Notes: generated by a model from the sequence alone, not told the origin. 64,000 nucleotides of DNA from Biomphalaria glabrata (GCF_947242115.1 NC_074713.1:26508378-26572377), one strand, 5' to 3'. Counted from the stretch's first letter, positions 11,390-23,295 are shown. Made by a program: numbers and translations.

Positions 11390-11432
11390 TTGCTCAGTCG
11401 GTAGAGCATCAGACTTTTAATCGGAGGGTCAA
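11390..11432 (+). pseudogene. Truncated tRNA-Lys(UUU)-like sequence
   Basis: GCTCAGTCGGTAGAGCATCA followed by GACTTTTAATCGGAGGGTC matches the D arm, anticodon arm (TTT) and variable region of a eukaryotic tRNA-Lys almost base for base. The T arm is degraded and the acceptor stem does not pair, so this is not a working tRNA. It could be a tRNA pseudogene or the head of a tRNA-Lys-derived SINE. Confidence 0.7.
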
Positions 11433-12686
11433 TCCCAAACCGCACAAAAATGTTTTGTATTTTTATAGCGTTTTTCGCACAATTTAGTTTTAATAATTCG
11501 ATCGATATAAAAGTTGAAACGGAATTTACAACTTCGATTCCAAGCCAAGATGATTTTACCACTTGATTAAAATTTGATGGTGTTTGAAAGTATCAGAGGG
11601 CCTTTGAATTATTTCTATAAAAATCTGAAATGTAAGATTATGCAAAAAAAAAAAAAACGAGCCAATTTTGTACGTAGGGTATATGTTTGGGAGGGGGAGA
11701 GAAGTGATACTCGAATTTAAGTACTAGATACTAGAGTTAGTTGACCAAAGGAATGTATGGAGGAACATTTAACTTAATATTACTATAAGTAAGACAAAAA
11801 GGAGAAAGTCCATGACAAAATCAACACTGTATAGCCTGGGAAGAAATCAAGGGCATAAACAATGGGTTTGTTATAAAAACAAAAATCATTTTTAACATTA
11901 AAATAATTTTTTTTGTATTTTAAATTTCAATCACGTTATTAAAATACAATATGTTTTTTTTTTCTAAATTAATAATAATAATAAAATAATAATATTGGCA
12001 CCTATTTTATATTATATTTTTTTTTTGTAATAACACTAATCGATGTGTAAATTTGATAGTTTGAGAACATCGATCTATGTCTATTAAATCCTCACACAAA
12101 TGGTTAGGTATTAAGTACCTAATCCAGATTTAACTCTATCTGTCGTAATTTTTTTCTGCGCTCAAAAGGAATTATTTTTCTCATTGATACTTCACTAGCC
12201 TGTTAGGGTCAAACTTCAATAACGTTTTTTTTAAATCAGAAAATGTTATAATTGGTGCAGATAAATGCATGCCCTTTATATATAACACAAATCAAAGTTT
12301 ATGAACCCAATAATTCAGTTATTTTAATGGGGTCAAAACAACGATGGTATCGTCAATCAGGAGAGAAAGAGTTAAAACGTTTTATTATGTATTAACACGA
12401 TGAAGTTTTTGTTGAGCGAAAAGAAATTTATTTTGATTTGTGGAACATTTCATTTTTGTTTATAAAAATGCGCGGGTTGAACATTATACATTATACATAC
12501 GATTTCAAAATGAACTAATTCCTAACTTTTTAATAAATTTATAAACTTGTCGAGAGTGTCATTATGGTGATCAGTTCCTTGCTGGTACTGGTGGTGTTGA
12601 TGAGGTTCCGTTAATAACAAGAGTTAATTCTGATTGGTACGCGCTAGTACAGATTAAAGTTTAGTTTTTGAAATGAGAGATCTGAA
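11433..12686. other. AT-rich non-coding stretch
   Basis: Very AT-rich, with many homopolymer runs and no reading frame that shows a domain. I see nothing beyond low-complexity sequence. Confidence 0.4.
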
Positions 12687-12782
12687 GACTAATAGATAGA
12701 TGACTTGATAGACTAATAGATAGATGACTTGATAGACTAATAGATAGATGACTTGATAGACTAATAGATAGATGACTTGATA
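12687..12782. repeat. 4 x 24-bp tandem repeat
   Basis: Four head-to-tail copies of a 24-bp unit beginning GACTAATAGATAGATGACTT, identical by eye and exactly 96 bp long. Confidence 0.9.
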
Positions 12783-13139
12783 CCCTATTGTAACCTTATT
12801 ACAATGATAAAGGAGCAGTCGAAATACTCTTTTGTTCAACAATATATAACTAACTGTTTCGCATGTAATAATAAAGAATACTGGTGCATGAACGTAGATC
12901 GTGTGTGCTATTATACAAAATTGTTAGCTCTAATTGTATTGCTTTTTGTAATCCACAATTGTAAAACAAATTTCTCATGGATAGTAAAGATTATTATTAT
13001 TACTAAGTTGACGATAGTATAACAAAGTAAGTCTTTACTATTCTACGTCTATTCTACGTCTTCAGGACAGCTGTCAGTTCATTTGGTCTCTAAGCTAACC
13101 CCGCGTAATGTTTTAATCTACCTTCACATCACTACTTTC

Positions 13140-13756
13140 CAGGGCAGGTCTAAAGCCACTGCAACCTATGTGGCCGCAGTGGGCCCCGCACTTTCATAGG
13201 CCCTGCGCGTGTAAATTGTTAAATTAAACCATTTTAACTTATTATAAAAGGGTTCCTGGAATTCTCCTGATATTGTAAAATATACGAAAAAGTCATGAAA
13301 ATCTCCTGAAATTATTAAAATCTTCTGAAAACTCATGCAAATCTCCTTAAAAACAGACAAATTGTCATTTCGGGGTGTCATTCCATATGGACAACGCCAA
13401 TCATATACGCGATAAAATAAAACGGCATTGTCGGCTTTCATGTAATAAAAATGTAGGCCTAATAATAATGCGAGTTTTAACCAAAACAAGAAGTTTAAAT
13501 ACCACACTGGCATACAAATATTGATCTAAATCTATAAAGCAGACCTGAATGTATTTGTTGGAAAACTACTATCTACTGCAGATGGCTCATAGAGTTAATT
13601 TGTCAGAGATTTTGTACTTAGTAAAGTATGAAAATGAAAATGGAAGACAATTCTAATACAAAATCTTAATTTTCACTTATTATTCTTATCCCTACCCAGA
13701 CTGGGCCCCGCGCAATCCGTTTCGCATAGGATTCGCAATCTGTAGGACCGGCCCTG
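13140..13756. mobile_element. Non-autonomous hAT, family C
   Basis: The left end is CAGGGCAGGTC and the right end, inverted, is CAGGGCCGGTCC. Flanks CTACTTTC (13132-13139) and CTACCTTC (13757-13764) form an 8-bp target duplication with one mismatch. The last 100 bp closely match the right end of the hAT relic at 52430-52855 and, inverted, the left end of 4211-4623. The small minus-strand frame at 13166-13513 shows no transposase motif. Confidence 0.8.
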
Positions 13757-13839
13757 CTACCTTCACGTCACTACCTTCATGTCTCTAAAGAAAATTTTCG
13801 ATTATTGCTAACTTCTACGAGCCAGCCTATTGTGTCCTT

Positions 13840-14692
13840 ACCATAGACTTATATATATTGTTATGACTTTGCCATGCGCACCGCCATTCAGGATAGTGCA
13901 GAAAGAGGGTGCGCACTGTCTGTGACTAGACAAGTCGGATGTTGACATAAGAGACAAACGATTCCCGCCCAAGTAGAGAGCCAATATGGAGATGCTGTAC
14001 TCAAGGCAGATGTCCTTTGTGTTTGTCATGTCTCTATGTAAATAAACGTCTATGTCCTCGTTGAGTTGCCTCACTTAAGTTATTACAATATATTGTATCT
14101 AGACTGGACATGGAGATCTTCTAACTCTACAATAAATGTCTTGAACAATTTTTTAAAAGTTGAAACAAGGCTTTGTTTTGTAAAGTAGTTAAAAGAAGTA
14201 AAGCTGTTGTTTTTTTCAACCCTAACCTATGTAATGTATAATTTAATTTTTAGATCTAGATCTATTAATTGAACATAAAAAATAAGAGTACTCTCGTCTC
14301 ATAATTATTATTTTGCAATTTTTAGATACATAATCTAGAAAAATCAAGATAATCAATCTCTTAAATGTACATAAGACATGAATTATTTCGATCTAGGATT
14401 TTCGAAACATTATCTCAATGGAAACTAACAGGAAATGGCTTTGTTTCATATATTAGCGCGAATATATAGTTCTGTAATTAATAGCCCATTCTACAGAAAA
14501 TCCGAGAAATGATTTTGCATTATTTCTAAACTTTGAAAACTAAAGATCATTACTTTTCTAAGACAGAAAAGATTGATTGGGGCGACTTCCCTTAGAGCTT
14601 GATAAAGAGTTACGTACATAAAAATCTATATATATAAATTATCGCGGATAAGAATTTGTTTCCGGTTTCCAGTCTAGATATAAGTCTATGGT
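13840..14692. mobile_element. ACCATAGAC-ended DNA element, copy 1
   Basis: Terminal inverted repeats read ACCATAGACTTATATATA at the left and, inverted, ACCATAGACTTATAT at the right. The flanking direct repeat is CCTT (13836-13839 and 14693-14696). If the outermost A/T pair is not part of the element, the repeat is 6 bp. The body contains no transposase. A second copy lies at 23296-24652. Copy 1 is interrupted by an LTR-like insert at 13859-14087. Confidence 0.75.
13859..14087 (+). mobile_element. LTR-like insert (possible solo LTR fossil)
   Basis: This 229-bp segment starts TGTTATGAC and ends TTATTACA. ATATAT lies on both sides. It is absent from the matching place in the second ACCATAGAC element, so it is a later insertion. 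An AATAAA lies near its 3' side. The TG...CA ends and short flanking repeat fit a solo LTR. No internal retroviral region is present. Confidence 0.5.
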
Positions 14693-15710
14693 CCTTACAT
14701 CATGTTTTTTTTTTGTTTACATCGCTCTTTAGGCTGTAGTCAGAGTTGGATTTATTGAACGAAAAGAAAATTCTCAGCTAAATATCTTTCTGTTTTATCA
14801 ATGTGTTTAATGTTGTTATTTTTAAACTAGGGTGCTGTGTATTCTTAACATGATTTACATTCTCTTTACATTCAAAGAGAAACTATAAACAAAATTTATC
14901 TCAATTTACCCAACCGACAAGAAACTCTAGTAAGAGCAAAATCTCTTCAGAACAAAATGTAGACATGCGCCAACCTGGACACAGCAAAATCTGTTCACAA
15001 AAAAATCTAGTCTCTGACGAAATTTAGAAGCAAAAATATCTAGTACCAACAAAATATAGTCTCGACAAAATCTATTCACTATAAAATCTAGTCACTGATA
15101 ATATTTAGTCACAAAAAAATCTGGTCACAACAAAAATTTAGTCACTCACAAAGTTTAGACACAACAATCAGTCACTTAAAAATTTAGTCACTGATAAAGT
15201 TTAGACACAACAATCAGTCACTTAAAAATTTAGTCACTGATAAAGTGTAGTTAATGACAAAATGTATTCACTGACAATTTTTAATCAATGAAAAAGAAGA
15301 AATGGATTTTTAAAATCACTTCTTTTATGTTATTTGTTTGAAATATTGTTAAAATGAAAAAAAAAATGTTTTTCTTTAACAAAGTTGTGCCTATTTGTTA
15401 AATTACATTTAGAGAAGAAATCAACACAGTTTGAGTATCTTGATGAAACTTGTCATGAATATTTCTTAGATCAATGCTCGGAATGAAGGACAACCCGACC
15501 CACATCCATTTCTATTTCTGCTATAGTAATATTTCAAGTAGGGCTCTGAATTTATATTGTTTATTTTTATTTCACATTAATCTTTTAGGTTTCGTTTTTA
15601 GTCTTTAGTATGTGTGTATGTGTGTGTGTGTGTGTCATATTCGACTCAGCTTCCCAAAGTTTTGATTAAAAGTGCTGAGCTATTGCCTCTGTCCTGCGCA
15701 CTCTCAGTCT
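14693..15710. repeat. Spacer with a degenerate TAGTCAC repeat, and CTL-B 3' flank
   Basis: From about 14940 to 15290 a degenerate short repeat of the type AAAATCTAGTCACTGACA is reiterated, including a longer near-exact duplication around 15150-15245. A GT microsatellite lies at about 15608-15633. On the minus strand an AATAAA sits at 15565-15560, about 146 nt past the CTL-B stop, and is a candidate polyadenylation signal. Confidence 0.6.
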
Positions 15711-16366
15711 TTAAACATAACATTCACAAATAGAACACTCCGTGGTGGCATTTTTCTTAAAGCCGTCCATACCGCAGTCCAAGTCACAGGAAAACGCTGG
15801 GCAGGCTAAGGTCAAGGTTGCCACCGTGCTGGGACTCTCAGCGGTGATGTCTGTTACTCCACTGATCTGTCCGCTTGACTGTGACGAGAAAGAGGAAAAC
15901 GGAACTCTGCTGTACTGGCAGACAAAAGTTTTCCCAAAATCTGTCAGCTCTTCCGGCGAAATCGCCAGGCAGGGGTTTAAGTGCCACCGTCCTCCTTCAG
16001 ACGGGTCCAGGGACACGCAGCGGTCTCGCCCTATCCCAGAACTCAAGTCCTCTTGTGGGGACCAGTTGGTGTAGACCAGAGGAGAGCCGTCCTCCCACTT
16101 GTAGACCGGGCTGCCCCCAAGGTTGTTGAGACCAATCCAGACGTCCAAGTGGCGGTAGTATCTGTGTACGATCTCATTCTCAAGGAAGTACGTGATGTTG
16201 CTTGACTTGGCCAGTGCCAGGGTGCCCCCGAAACTATTACAGTAGTCCAGGGCGCCCTGGTAATCTCTCCTCTCAAAGAACACGAACTGGTAGCAGTAAT
16301 CTCCATATATTTGTAAGTAGTAGTTGGCAGGTACATTTGGTGGGCATTCTTCAAAGGATGTTGCCG
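15711..16366 (-). CDS. CTL-B exon 2: C-type lectin-like domain + linker + antistasin-like module
   Basis: With exon 1 at 19063-19111 this encodes a 234-residue secreted protein. The exon starts after a TACAG acceptor, in phase 1. Residues about 24-165 form the lectin-like domain: ECPPNVP, DYCYQF, CNSFGGTLALAKSS, WIGLNNLGG, WEDGSPLVYTNW and a final FVCQYS. The WND position reads WHLNPC and the sugar motif is replaced by SPQED, so classic calcium/sugar binding is not expected. A Ser/Thr-rich linker of about 35 residues follows. Residues 205-234 form the antistasin-like module with the conserved FSCDLDCGMDGF. Here the usual Gly-Cys is Glu-Cys (TTECSICEC). An apparent GTG start at 16283 is internal: the true exon extends upstream through the first lectin cysteines. 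Confidence 0.9.
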
Positions 16367-17359
16367 CTGTATTTTTTTTAATGAAAAAAAATTACGATAA
16401 GTATTTAAAATAAAAAAACAACAACAGCAAAAAATAAACAGCAACATAGAACAGAAACATAATAGTATGTGAATGTATTTACAAGTTGTGATTTGTGGTT
16501 TCAGACGGACAAAACGTTTGTAGAAGAGTATTAGTCAAATACACACAGATACATCACTAGCCGATCCAGAACTTTGGAGGGCGGGGGGGGGGGGGTTCCC
16601 CAAACCCTAACCGTAACGCCCAGTAAACCCTAACTCTATGCATAGACGTGCGGGGGGTGTTGGGGTGCAACCCCACCCCCGCAGGGGGGGGGACGGAATT
16701 CAGTGACTAATTTTTTGCTTTCATTTAGTTTATTTTAGGTGAGATTTTAATACTAAATCATCACTTAACACAGCACAGCCGAGGGTTTGGAGTAAAAAAA
16801 AAACTATCAAGGGGTTTTGAGATAAAAATCCCTCTACCAGGGGGTTTAGAGTTTAAAACCCCCTACCAGGATTTGCAGTTAAATCCCCCTCTTCTATAAA
16901 CAAAACTAAAAAAAAATGCAAACGACAATCCCCAAATTCCAAGAAAACAGCTAAGGAATATTTTGACTTGAAAGCCGCCTCCAAAAATTACGATAAACCC
17001 CCTCTCAATATAAAAAAAGCAAATTAAACACTCAAAATTATATGAGCGTAGCCAAAGGGGTTTTGAGTTTAACCCCCATCCCCTCCAGTTGGGGTTTGAA
17101 GCTAAAAGTACCTCTTCAATATAAAAAAAAGCAAATTATACACTATAAAATCTATGAGCGTAGCCAAAGGGGTTTTGAGTTTAAAACTCCCTGCCAGCGG
17201 GGTTTGAAGCTGAAAAATACCTCTTCAATATTAAAAAAAAAAGCAAATTACGCACTCAAAATGCTATGAGCGTAGCCAAAGTGGGTTTGAGTTTAAATCC
17301 CCCTTCAGAGGGTTTCGATGCTAAAAAATACCTCTTCAATATAAAACAAGGTTACAAAG

Positions 17360-18268
17360 ACAGTTTGTGTGGAAACACAAACTTAAAATCGGCCCCCGAA
17401 GTGGTCCACCCAGGCAGGCTTCAATATTTTCAGAAAGAACATCGAAATGAAATTATATCAAAGACAAATGAGAGATAAGAATGGAGAAAGAAGGTTGACA
17501 GATCTTGTGTAGTGCCCCAACGGTGCAGCAGATCAAAGGATAGGTGCAAGTGAATGCAAAGTTAGATGTGAATCTGGCCTAACTAGTTCCCCTTTCAGAC
17601 CTTGTGGTCTATAGGGCAGATGATGTAAAGTTCATCTGTTTTTGTGGCCTACGGTTAACGAGGGTGTCATGTAGCCAGCACAACGACCAACCGCCTTTAC
17701 TTTTCCCCAACTAATGTCAGGTACCCATTAGAGCTGGGTAGACTCAGATGCACCCAAGGATTCCGAAGTTGAAAATCCCAGTCTTCAACAGGATTCAAAC
17801 CCGGGACCCTCGGTTTGGAAGCTAAGCGCTTTACCGCACCTCTCCTGGTCATACTGAAGTCTTTTAAATAATGTAATTGTTTTGAAAAGGCTCAATCTCT
17901 TATTCGAATTCTCCAAAAAAAAAAAAAAAAAAAAACATTTCCGATTAATAAAAAAAAAAAAAAATGTAAGAAAATAAAATTTATAAGATTACTATTCGTT
18001 TTAAATTAGGTCTAACTTATAATGCATACTAATTAGCTTTTTCTCTTTAAAAAACTGCTTGCATAACTGATTTTAAAAATTAGATTTTTGGCTTTCAGGG
18101 AAAAAAAAGTAGCCGTTGCATCAGAACTTTGAATGTTCTAAAATATTGTGATGTCGGATTTTCAATATCTTTTCTAGTTTACGAGATCTAAACGGGACGG
18201 ACGGACAGACGGACAGACATTTCGCACAAAACTAATAGCGTCTTTTCCCCTTTCGGGGGCCGCTAAAA
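17360..18268. mobile_element. Repeat X, copy 1 (CGGCCCCCGAA ends)
   Basis: The left part contains ATCGGCCCCCGAAGTGG and the right end, inverted, is AGCGGCCCCCGAAAGGGG. Landmarks before the right end are AGTAGCCGTTGCATCAGAAC and ACGAGATCTAAACGGGACGG. Related copies lie at 25190-26245 (same orientation, right end lost) and 34190-34720 (inverted). A SINE is inserted at 17586-17850. It has no open frame and its class is not identified; the inverted ends suggest a DNA transposon. Confidence 0.6.
17586..17850 (-). mobile_element. tRNA-derived SINE
   Basis: Read on the minus strand, the element starts GCGGTAAAGCGCTTAGCTTC and has the B-box-like GTCCCGGGTTTGAATCC, the two parts of an RNA polymerase III promoter. 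The conserved body contains GTTGGTCGTTGTGCTGGC, and the 3' part CAAGGTCTGAAAGGGGAAC. Related pieces appear at 29845-29880, 39056-39115 and 62722-62825. Confidence 0.8.
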
Positions 18269-19062
18269 AGCAAATTACACATTAAAATTTTTTGAGCGTA
18301 GCTAAGCTAATGAGGGGTTTTTGAGTTTAAATCCCCCTCCTCCAGATGGCTTTTTTTAAAATTTAAAACACCTCTAGATGGTTTTGAGTTTCAAATTCCC
18401 CAACAGAGCGTTTTGAGTTGAAAATCTCTGTCTTCAATATTATTTTAAAGCAAACTACAGTCACCTAATTCTATGACCGTAGCTAAATGGGGTTTTGAAT
18501 TTAAAAAAACAACCTCAACAGATGATTGTAACGATAAAACTTTCCTTTTCGATATAAAATCTAAAGCGAAATATAGACATGTAATTCCAAGAGCGTAGTC
18601 AAGTGTGAATTCTATACTAAAGTTCGTCAGACCCCCCCCCCCCCCCCCCTGGATCCGCTAGTGAAATACATATATTAATTATTGAACCCGCAACGTCATT
18701 GTGTTATAGGGTTTAAAAACAAATGTAACCAAATGAGCACTTAGTCTAGTCGTCTACTAGCCTTTTTTCTTGGCCAAAGACTTTGTCTCAGCTGCACACT
18801 TTGGAATTCAAGTCTTCATAGCCCTCCATCTCAAGTCTGACAAGCATCCACCAGGTGCCGTGATACAACAGTAGGAAAGGCGAGATCAAATACACCTTTA
18901 CCAGGAATGATGAGAAATGGGGGGGGGGGAGGGCGTGGCCTCTAAATACATCAAAGTTAAATTGTGTCTAACTAGACAACAGTGTGTCAACTAACGGACA
19001 GACTTGTTTGTACATTTAACAACTGTTCTACTAGACTAGCTCTAGTGCTATAGTTAACTTAC

Positions 19063-19111
19063 CGTGAGAAGCGCGAAGAGCTGTTAGGACGAACAGAAAG
19101 AGTGGGATCAT
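19063..19111 (-). CDS. CTL-B exon 1: signal peptide
   Basis: ATG at 19111-19109 opens MIPLFLFVLTALRASH, a hydrophobic signal peptide. The exon is 49 nt and ends one base into a codon before GTAAGT. Splicing to 16366 makes GCG (Ala), then Ala-Thr-Ser-Phe-Glu-Glu-Cys, and the whole coding sequence is 705 nt with one terminal stop. Length, phase and product match CTL-A and CTL-C exon 1. Confidence 0.87.
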
Positions 19112-19370
19112 TGTTTTGAGTTCCGTCTGAGATTGTAATAGGACATCTTAATACAGTTCACGGAGTCAAATAGTGAGACAAGTTCTTATCTCTAGTCTAG
19201 TGTCTAAGTACGAGTAGGTCTTTAGTTTGTAGGAAATGAGAGTCAATGGTAAGAGAGTGCTGCTAGCATAAAGTCAACTATTATATTTTTTACAACTGGT
19301 TTCTACTGGGAGTTCAATCCAGATTAATCAGTAGTAATGGAAATAAATTCAGAGATATACGAAATGAAAT
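19112..19370. other. CTL-B upstream region
   Basis: This is the putative promoter and 5' UTR of CTL-B (minus strand). No clear TATA box is seen, and no other feature is recognised before repeat Z begins near 19371. Confidence 0.35.
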
Positions 19371-20910
19371 TCCCCCCCCCTTTCGAAGGGGGGGGGGGAT
19401 CGGAATTTAGTGACTGATTTTTTGCTTTGATTTTGTTTATTTTAGGTGAGATTTCAATACTAAACTATCACTTGCCCTAGCACAGCAAAGGAGGTTTTAA
19501 GTTAAAAACCCCCTACCAGGGGTTTTTGAGTTTGAAACCCCTACCAGGGGGGTTTTAGTTTAAAACCCCCTACCAAGGGGGTTCGAGTTTAAAACCCCCC
19601 TACCAGGGGTTTTCGCAGTTAAATCCCTCTCTTCTATAACACAAAAAAAAAATGCAAACGACAATCCCCCAAATTTCACGAGCACAGGTAAGAAAGATTT
19701 TGATTTTTAAATCCCCTCCAAAATTTACGATAAACCCCTCTTCAATATAAAAAAAAAGAAAATTACACACTCAAAATTCTATGAGCGTAGCCAAAGGGGT
19801 TTTGAATTAACCCCCACCCGCTCTTCAGTAGGGTTTGAAGCTAAAAAAAACAACTTTTCAATATAAAAAAAGCAAATTCCACACTAAAATTATTTGAGCG
19901 TAGCCAAGATAATTGAGGGTTTTGAGTTTAAATCCCTCTCCTACAGATGGCTTTTTTAAAAGTTTAAAACCCCTCCAGATGGTTTTGAGTTTAAAATCCC
20001 CCTACAGAGCGTTTTGAGGTGAAAAATCTCTATCTAAAATATTATTCTAAAGCAAACAACAGTAACTAAATTCTATGACCGTAGCTAAATGGGGTTTTGA
20101 ATTTAAAAAAAAAACACAACTCCAGAGATTTTTTAGTATAAAACAACCAACACATGATTTTGACGATAAAACTTCACTTTTCGATATAAAATCTAAAGCA
20201 AACTACAGTCACTTAATTCCAAGAGCGTATTCAAGAGAGGTTACACATTTCTACCAGTGGCGGGGCTCATTTAATAAAGTGCAGTGAATAGTCATCTGCC
20301 GAAATTGAAAAACTCTAAATGTGGCTCAACAAAGATGGCTAAGACAGATTTTAGAAGTCAGTTATAGAGATCGGGTGTAAATCAAGGAAATCCTATGCCG
20401 AACTGGGAGTCGACCCCGTAGTAAGATTGTGACAGAGCGTCGCATAAGGTTTGCGGGACATGTTCTCCGACAAAATGAATTAGGCATAAGAAGAGTTGCG
20501 ATGACATTCTAGTACAAATTTGCGCCACATATTCATGGAGGTCATCAGAGCAGGTGGGAAGAGGCCTCAGACATTATTAGTGACAGATTTTTGTGGAAAC
20601 AGCTTGACGGCGAATGCGCCGAACGGCGCGGGAGGGTCTAAGACAGTAAAAATATCACATTAGGGTTTTGAAATAAAACTTTTTAATAGCAGAAAAATGC
20701 ACTGTAGATACCTCAGAATATGCATTTTGTTGGCTTTCAATATCAGAAATAGTGCTTGGCGGCGGGGCTCCGCCCCGCGCTGAGGGAGTTTGCTGGTGAT
20801 AGCGGGGAGTCTACAATTTTCCCACTAACTCCAGGAAGAACCTATTCTAGGGCACAATAAGCGTCTTCTTAAAGAATGATGGGTCATAATGTAATAAAGA
20901 TTATATATAC
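19371..20910 (+). mobile_element. Repeat family Z, copy 1: degenerate repeats joined to a LINE 3' end
   Basis: After C- and G-runs, the body begins GATCGGAATTTAGTGACTG. It then runs through degenerate units containing GAGCGTAGCCAAAGGGG and TTTTGAGTTTAAA to about 20230. From about 20285 it becomes the C-terminal end of a LINE reverse transcriptase (RIRFAGHVLRQNELG, then SRWEEASDIISD and CAERRGRV) with in-frame stops, then a 3' region ending AATGTAATAAAGATT and a TA/CA microsatellite. The same order, including the junction between the two halves, recurs inverted at 44520-45955, so this is one family rather than a chance neighbour pair. It is non-coding now. Confidence 0.7.
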
Positions 20911-21411
<501 letters not shown>

Positions 21412-21479
21412 TGAACTGTTTTCTTTTATTTTTTTCAATAAAAATAAAATCTTCGATATATTCTGCCGTACCATTATGA

Positions 21480-21981
21480 GTAGAAACAGAGTGATTCGGG
21501 AATCCAAACTGGTTAAAATGGAATAAACTTAGATCTTTATAATAATGAAGATGAATAAACTTAGAACTGTATTAAAAAAAACAACTAAATGAACTTAGAT
21601 CTTTATTATATTGAAACAGAATAAACCTAGATATATATGAAAAACTAAATAAACATAGATTTGTATGACAAAAAGTATATGGTAGAATTAGAATGATAAT
21701 AGGCCTAGATCTATATGATAAAGCCAACTGAACTAAGAACAGGCAGAAAAAAAAAACTATATTTTTTTAATTAACCTAGATCATTATGATAAAATTGAAT
21801 AAACCTAGATCTATATGATACAAATCGAATAAACCTAGATCTATATGATAATAAATTTAAATAAACCTTAAACTGTAAAATAAAAACTGAATACATCTAG
21901 ATCTTTATTATAATAAAATGGAATAAACCTAGATCTATATGATAAAAAACTGAATAAACCTGGATCTATTCAAATGATATT
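21480..21981. repeat. Degenerate AATAAACCTAGATCTATATG array abutting CTL-C
   Basis: A unit of roughly 30-40 bp centred on GAATAAACCTAGATCTATAT recurs about a dozen times with substitutions and stops at the CTL-C stop codon. On the transcribed minus strand it supplies the 3' flank of CTL-C. A minus-strand AATAAA at 21909-21904 is a candidate polyadenylation signal; another overlaps the stop codon itself (21986-21981). Confidence 0.7.
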
Positions 21982-22601
21982 TTATTCCACTTCACACTGA
22001 CATATAGCACAACCATCGAGCGGGTTCATCTTAAACCCATCCATCCCACAATCCAGATCGCAGGAAAATGGCGGACAGGGGTGTGTCAAGGAGGTCACGG
22101 TGACAGTAAACGCCTCAGCCGTGAGTGTGGTCTCAGACACGGAGCCGAACTGGCAGACGTACTGTTGCTCGTAACTCGAGAACTCCTCGTCATTGCAGCG
22201 GTAGTCGTACCACCTCCCTCGCTGCCCCACGTCCAGGACTGCACACTCTTCTCCTGGGTTCTTGCCAAGCCCTTCGCCCACAGCCCAGTTGCTGTAGTCT
22301 AGCAATGAGCCGTCCCTCCACGTGAAGACCTTGTCCCTGTCCAGGTCGTCTAGACCTATCCACAGTTTCGCGTGAGGCTGATGGTACGTGCTCACCATCT
22401 GACTCACAATGAATTCCTCAAGTTCGGGTGACTTGACCAGGACCAGCGATCCTCCGAGGTTCTCGCAGTGGTTTTGGGCAGCGAGGTACTCACTCTGTCG
22501 GAACAGCACAAAGTAAAAGCAGACATCGGAATACAGCTGACGATAGTCATCCTGGGGTAGTGTCGGAGGACACACAAGGTCAATCTGTGACTGGACACTG
22601 G
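21982..22601 (-). CDS. CTL-C exon 2: C-type lectin-like domain + short linker + antistasin-like module
   Basis: With exon 1 at 27039-27087 this encodes a 222-residue secreted protein. The acceptor is a long pyrimidine tract ending TTTAG at 22602. The ATG at 22629 lies inside that tract, so it is not the start. Residues about 27-170 form the lectin-like domain: LVCPPTLP, VCFYFVLF, CENLGGSLVLVKS, WIGLDDLD, WRDGSLLDYSNW, WYDYRC in place of WND, and a final YVCQFG. No EPN or QPD motif is present. A linker of about 20 residues follows, then the antistasin-like module (residues 192-222) with FSCDLDCGMDGF and GCAICQC. It is the shortest of the three paralogues and lacks the Thr-rich stalk of CTL-A. 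Confidence 0.9.
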
Positions 22602-22681
22602 CTAAATGGACGGACAAGAGAAAAAACAAAGTTAGTGTAGTTCATTTCCCCTCTCTTTTCAAATGTCCCTCACAGTCAGTT

Positions 22682-22934
22682 TGGGGGGGGGGGGCAGTTC
22701 GCTTGACAGAAACTAGGGGGGGGGGGCAGTCCGCTTGACAGAAACTAGGGGGGGCAGTCCGCTTGACAGAAAGTAGGGGGGGGCAGTCCACTTGACAGAA
22801 ACTAGGGGGAGGGCAGTTCGCTTGACAGAGACTAGGAGGGGGGGCAGTTCGCTTGACAGAAACTAGGGGGGGCAGTCCGCTTGACAGAAACTAGGGGTGG
22901 GGGGGGGCAGTCCGCTTGACAGAAACTAGGGGGA
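22682..22934. repeat. G-rich minisatellite, about 8 copies
   Basis: A 31-36 bp unit with the core CAGTCCGCTTGACAGAAACT and a variable G-run is repeated about eight times. It lies directly next to the CTL-C acceptor, 80 bp into the intron. Length variation is confined mainly to the G-run. Confidence 0.9.
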
Positions 22935-23295
22935 AACAAAGAAATAACATATTACTTTCATTTGAAACAACAACATCCACCAAAAGTCGAACTCCTCAAA
23001 ACTCTAGGAATAAAACGTCATTCAGAGTTGGCTTTAAACCAAAAAATAAAAACATTGAAAATACTTTTTTTATCAGGACATTACCTCCTTTATGCAACTT
23101 AAAGATAGAGCGATTGGTTTGCTTTTAGTAACTAATGAATGGTAGATTTAAACAAATTGGAACATTTTTAACCCCGCTGTATTTCCTTTCCCCCCTCCCC
23201 TCTCCTTTTGAGAAAGAATCCTGGTAATGTGAATGTGTAGATCTATTAGACTTTATACTATTCCAATGGTAGGCCTTTAGGTCTAGACCATCTAG

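Larger units (their letters stand above)
16553..18663 (+). repeat. Repeat family Z, copy 3 (degenerate tandem units, interrupted)
   Basis: Ends read CACTAGCCGATCCAG (left) and, inverted, CACTAGCGGATCCAG (right), followed by long G/C runs. The body repeats a unit of about 111 bp whose core is GAGCGTAGCCAAAGGGG then TTTTGAGTTTAAA and a C-run; unit starts at about 17041, 17152 and 17264 are 111-112 bp apart. The array breaks off near 17347, where repeat X inserted, and resumes at about 18270. Apparent small frames such as MSVAKGVLSL are by-products of the repeat. It shares its core with 19371-20910 and 44520-45955, but no LINE tail is seen here. Confidence 0.65.
16367..19062 (-). other. CTL-B intron 1 (phase 1), repeat-filled
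   Basis: This 2.7-kb intron has a GTAAGT donor (19062-19057 on the minus strand) and a TACAG acceptor (AG at 16368-16367). Most of it is a repeat element (16553-18663) that itself contains repeat X and a SINE. The stretch 18664-19062 holds no recognised element apart from a G-run. Confidence 0.8.

Noticed and set aside
15742-16205. Plus-strand frames of 74-110 codons opposite CTL-B exon 2
   Set aside because: Antisense shadows of the lectin exon.
17042-17478. Small frames beginning MSVAK in repeat family Z
   Set aside because: They follow the repeat period of about 111 bp and reappear degenerated elsewhere; no protein family is recognised.
22081-22325. Plus-strand frames opposite CTL-C exon 2
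   Set aside because: Antisense shadows with no recognisable domain.
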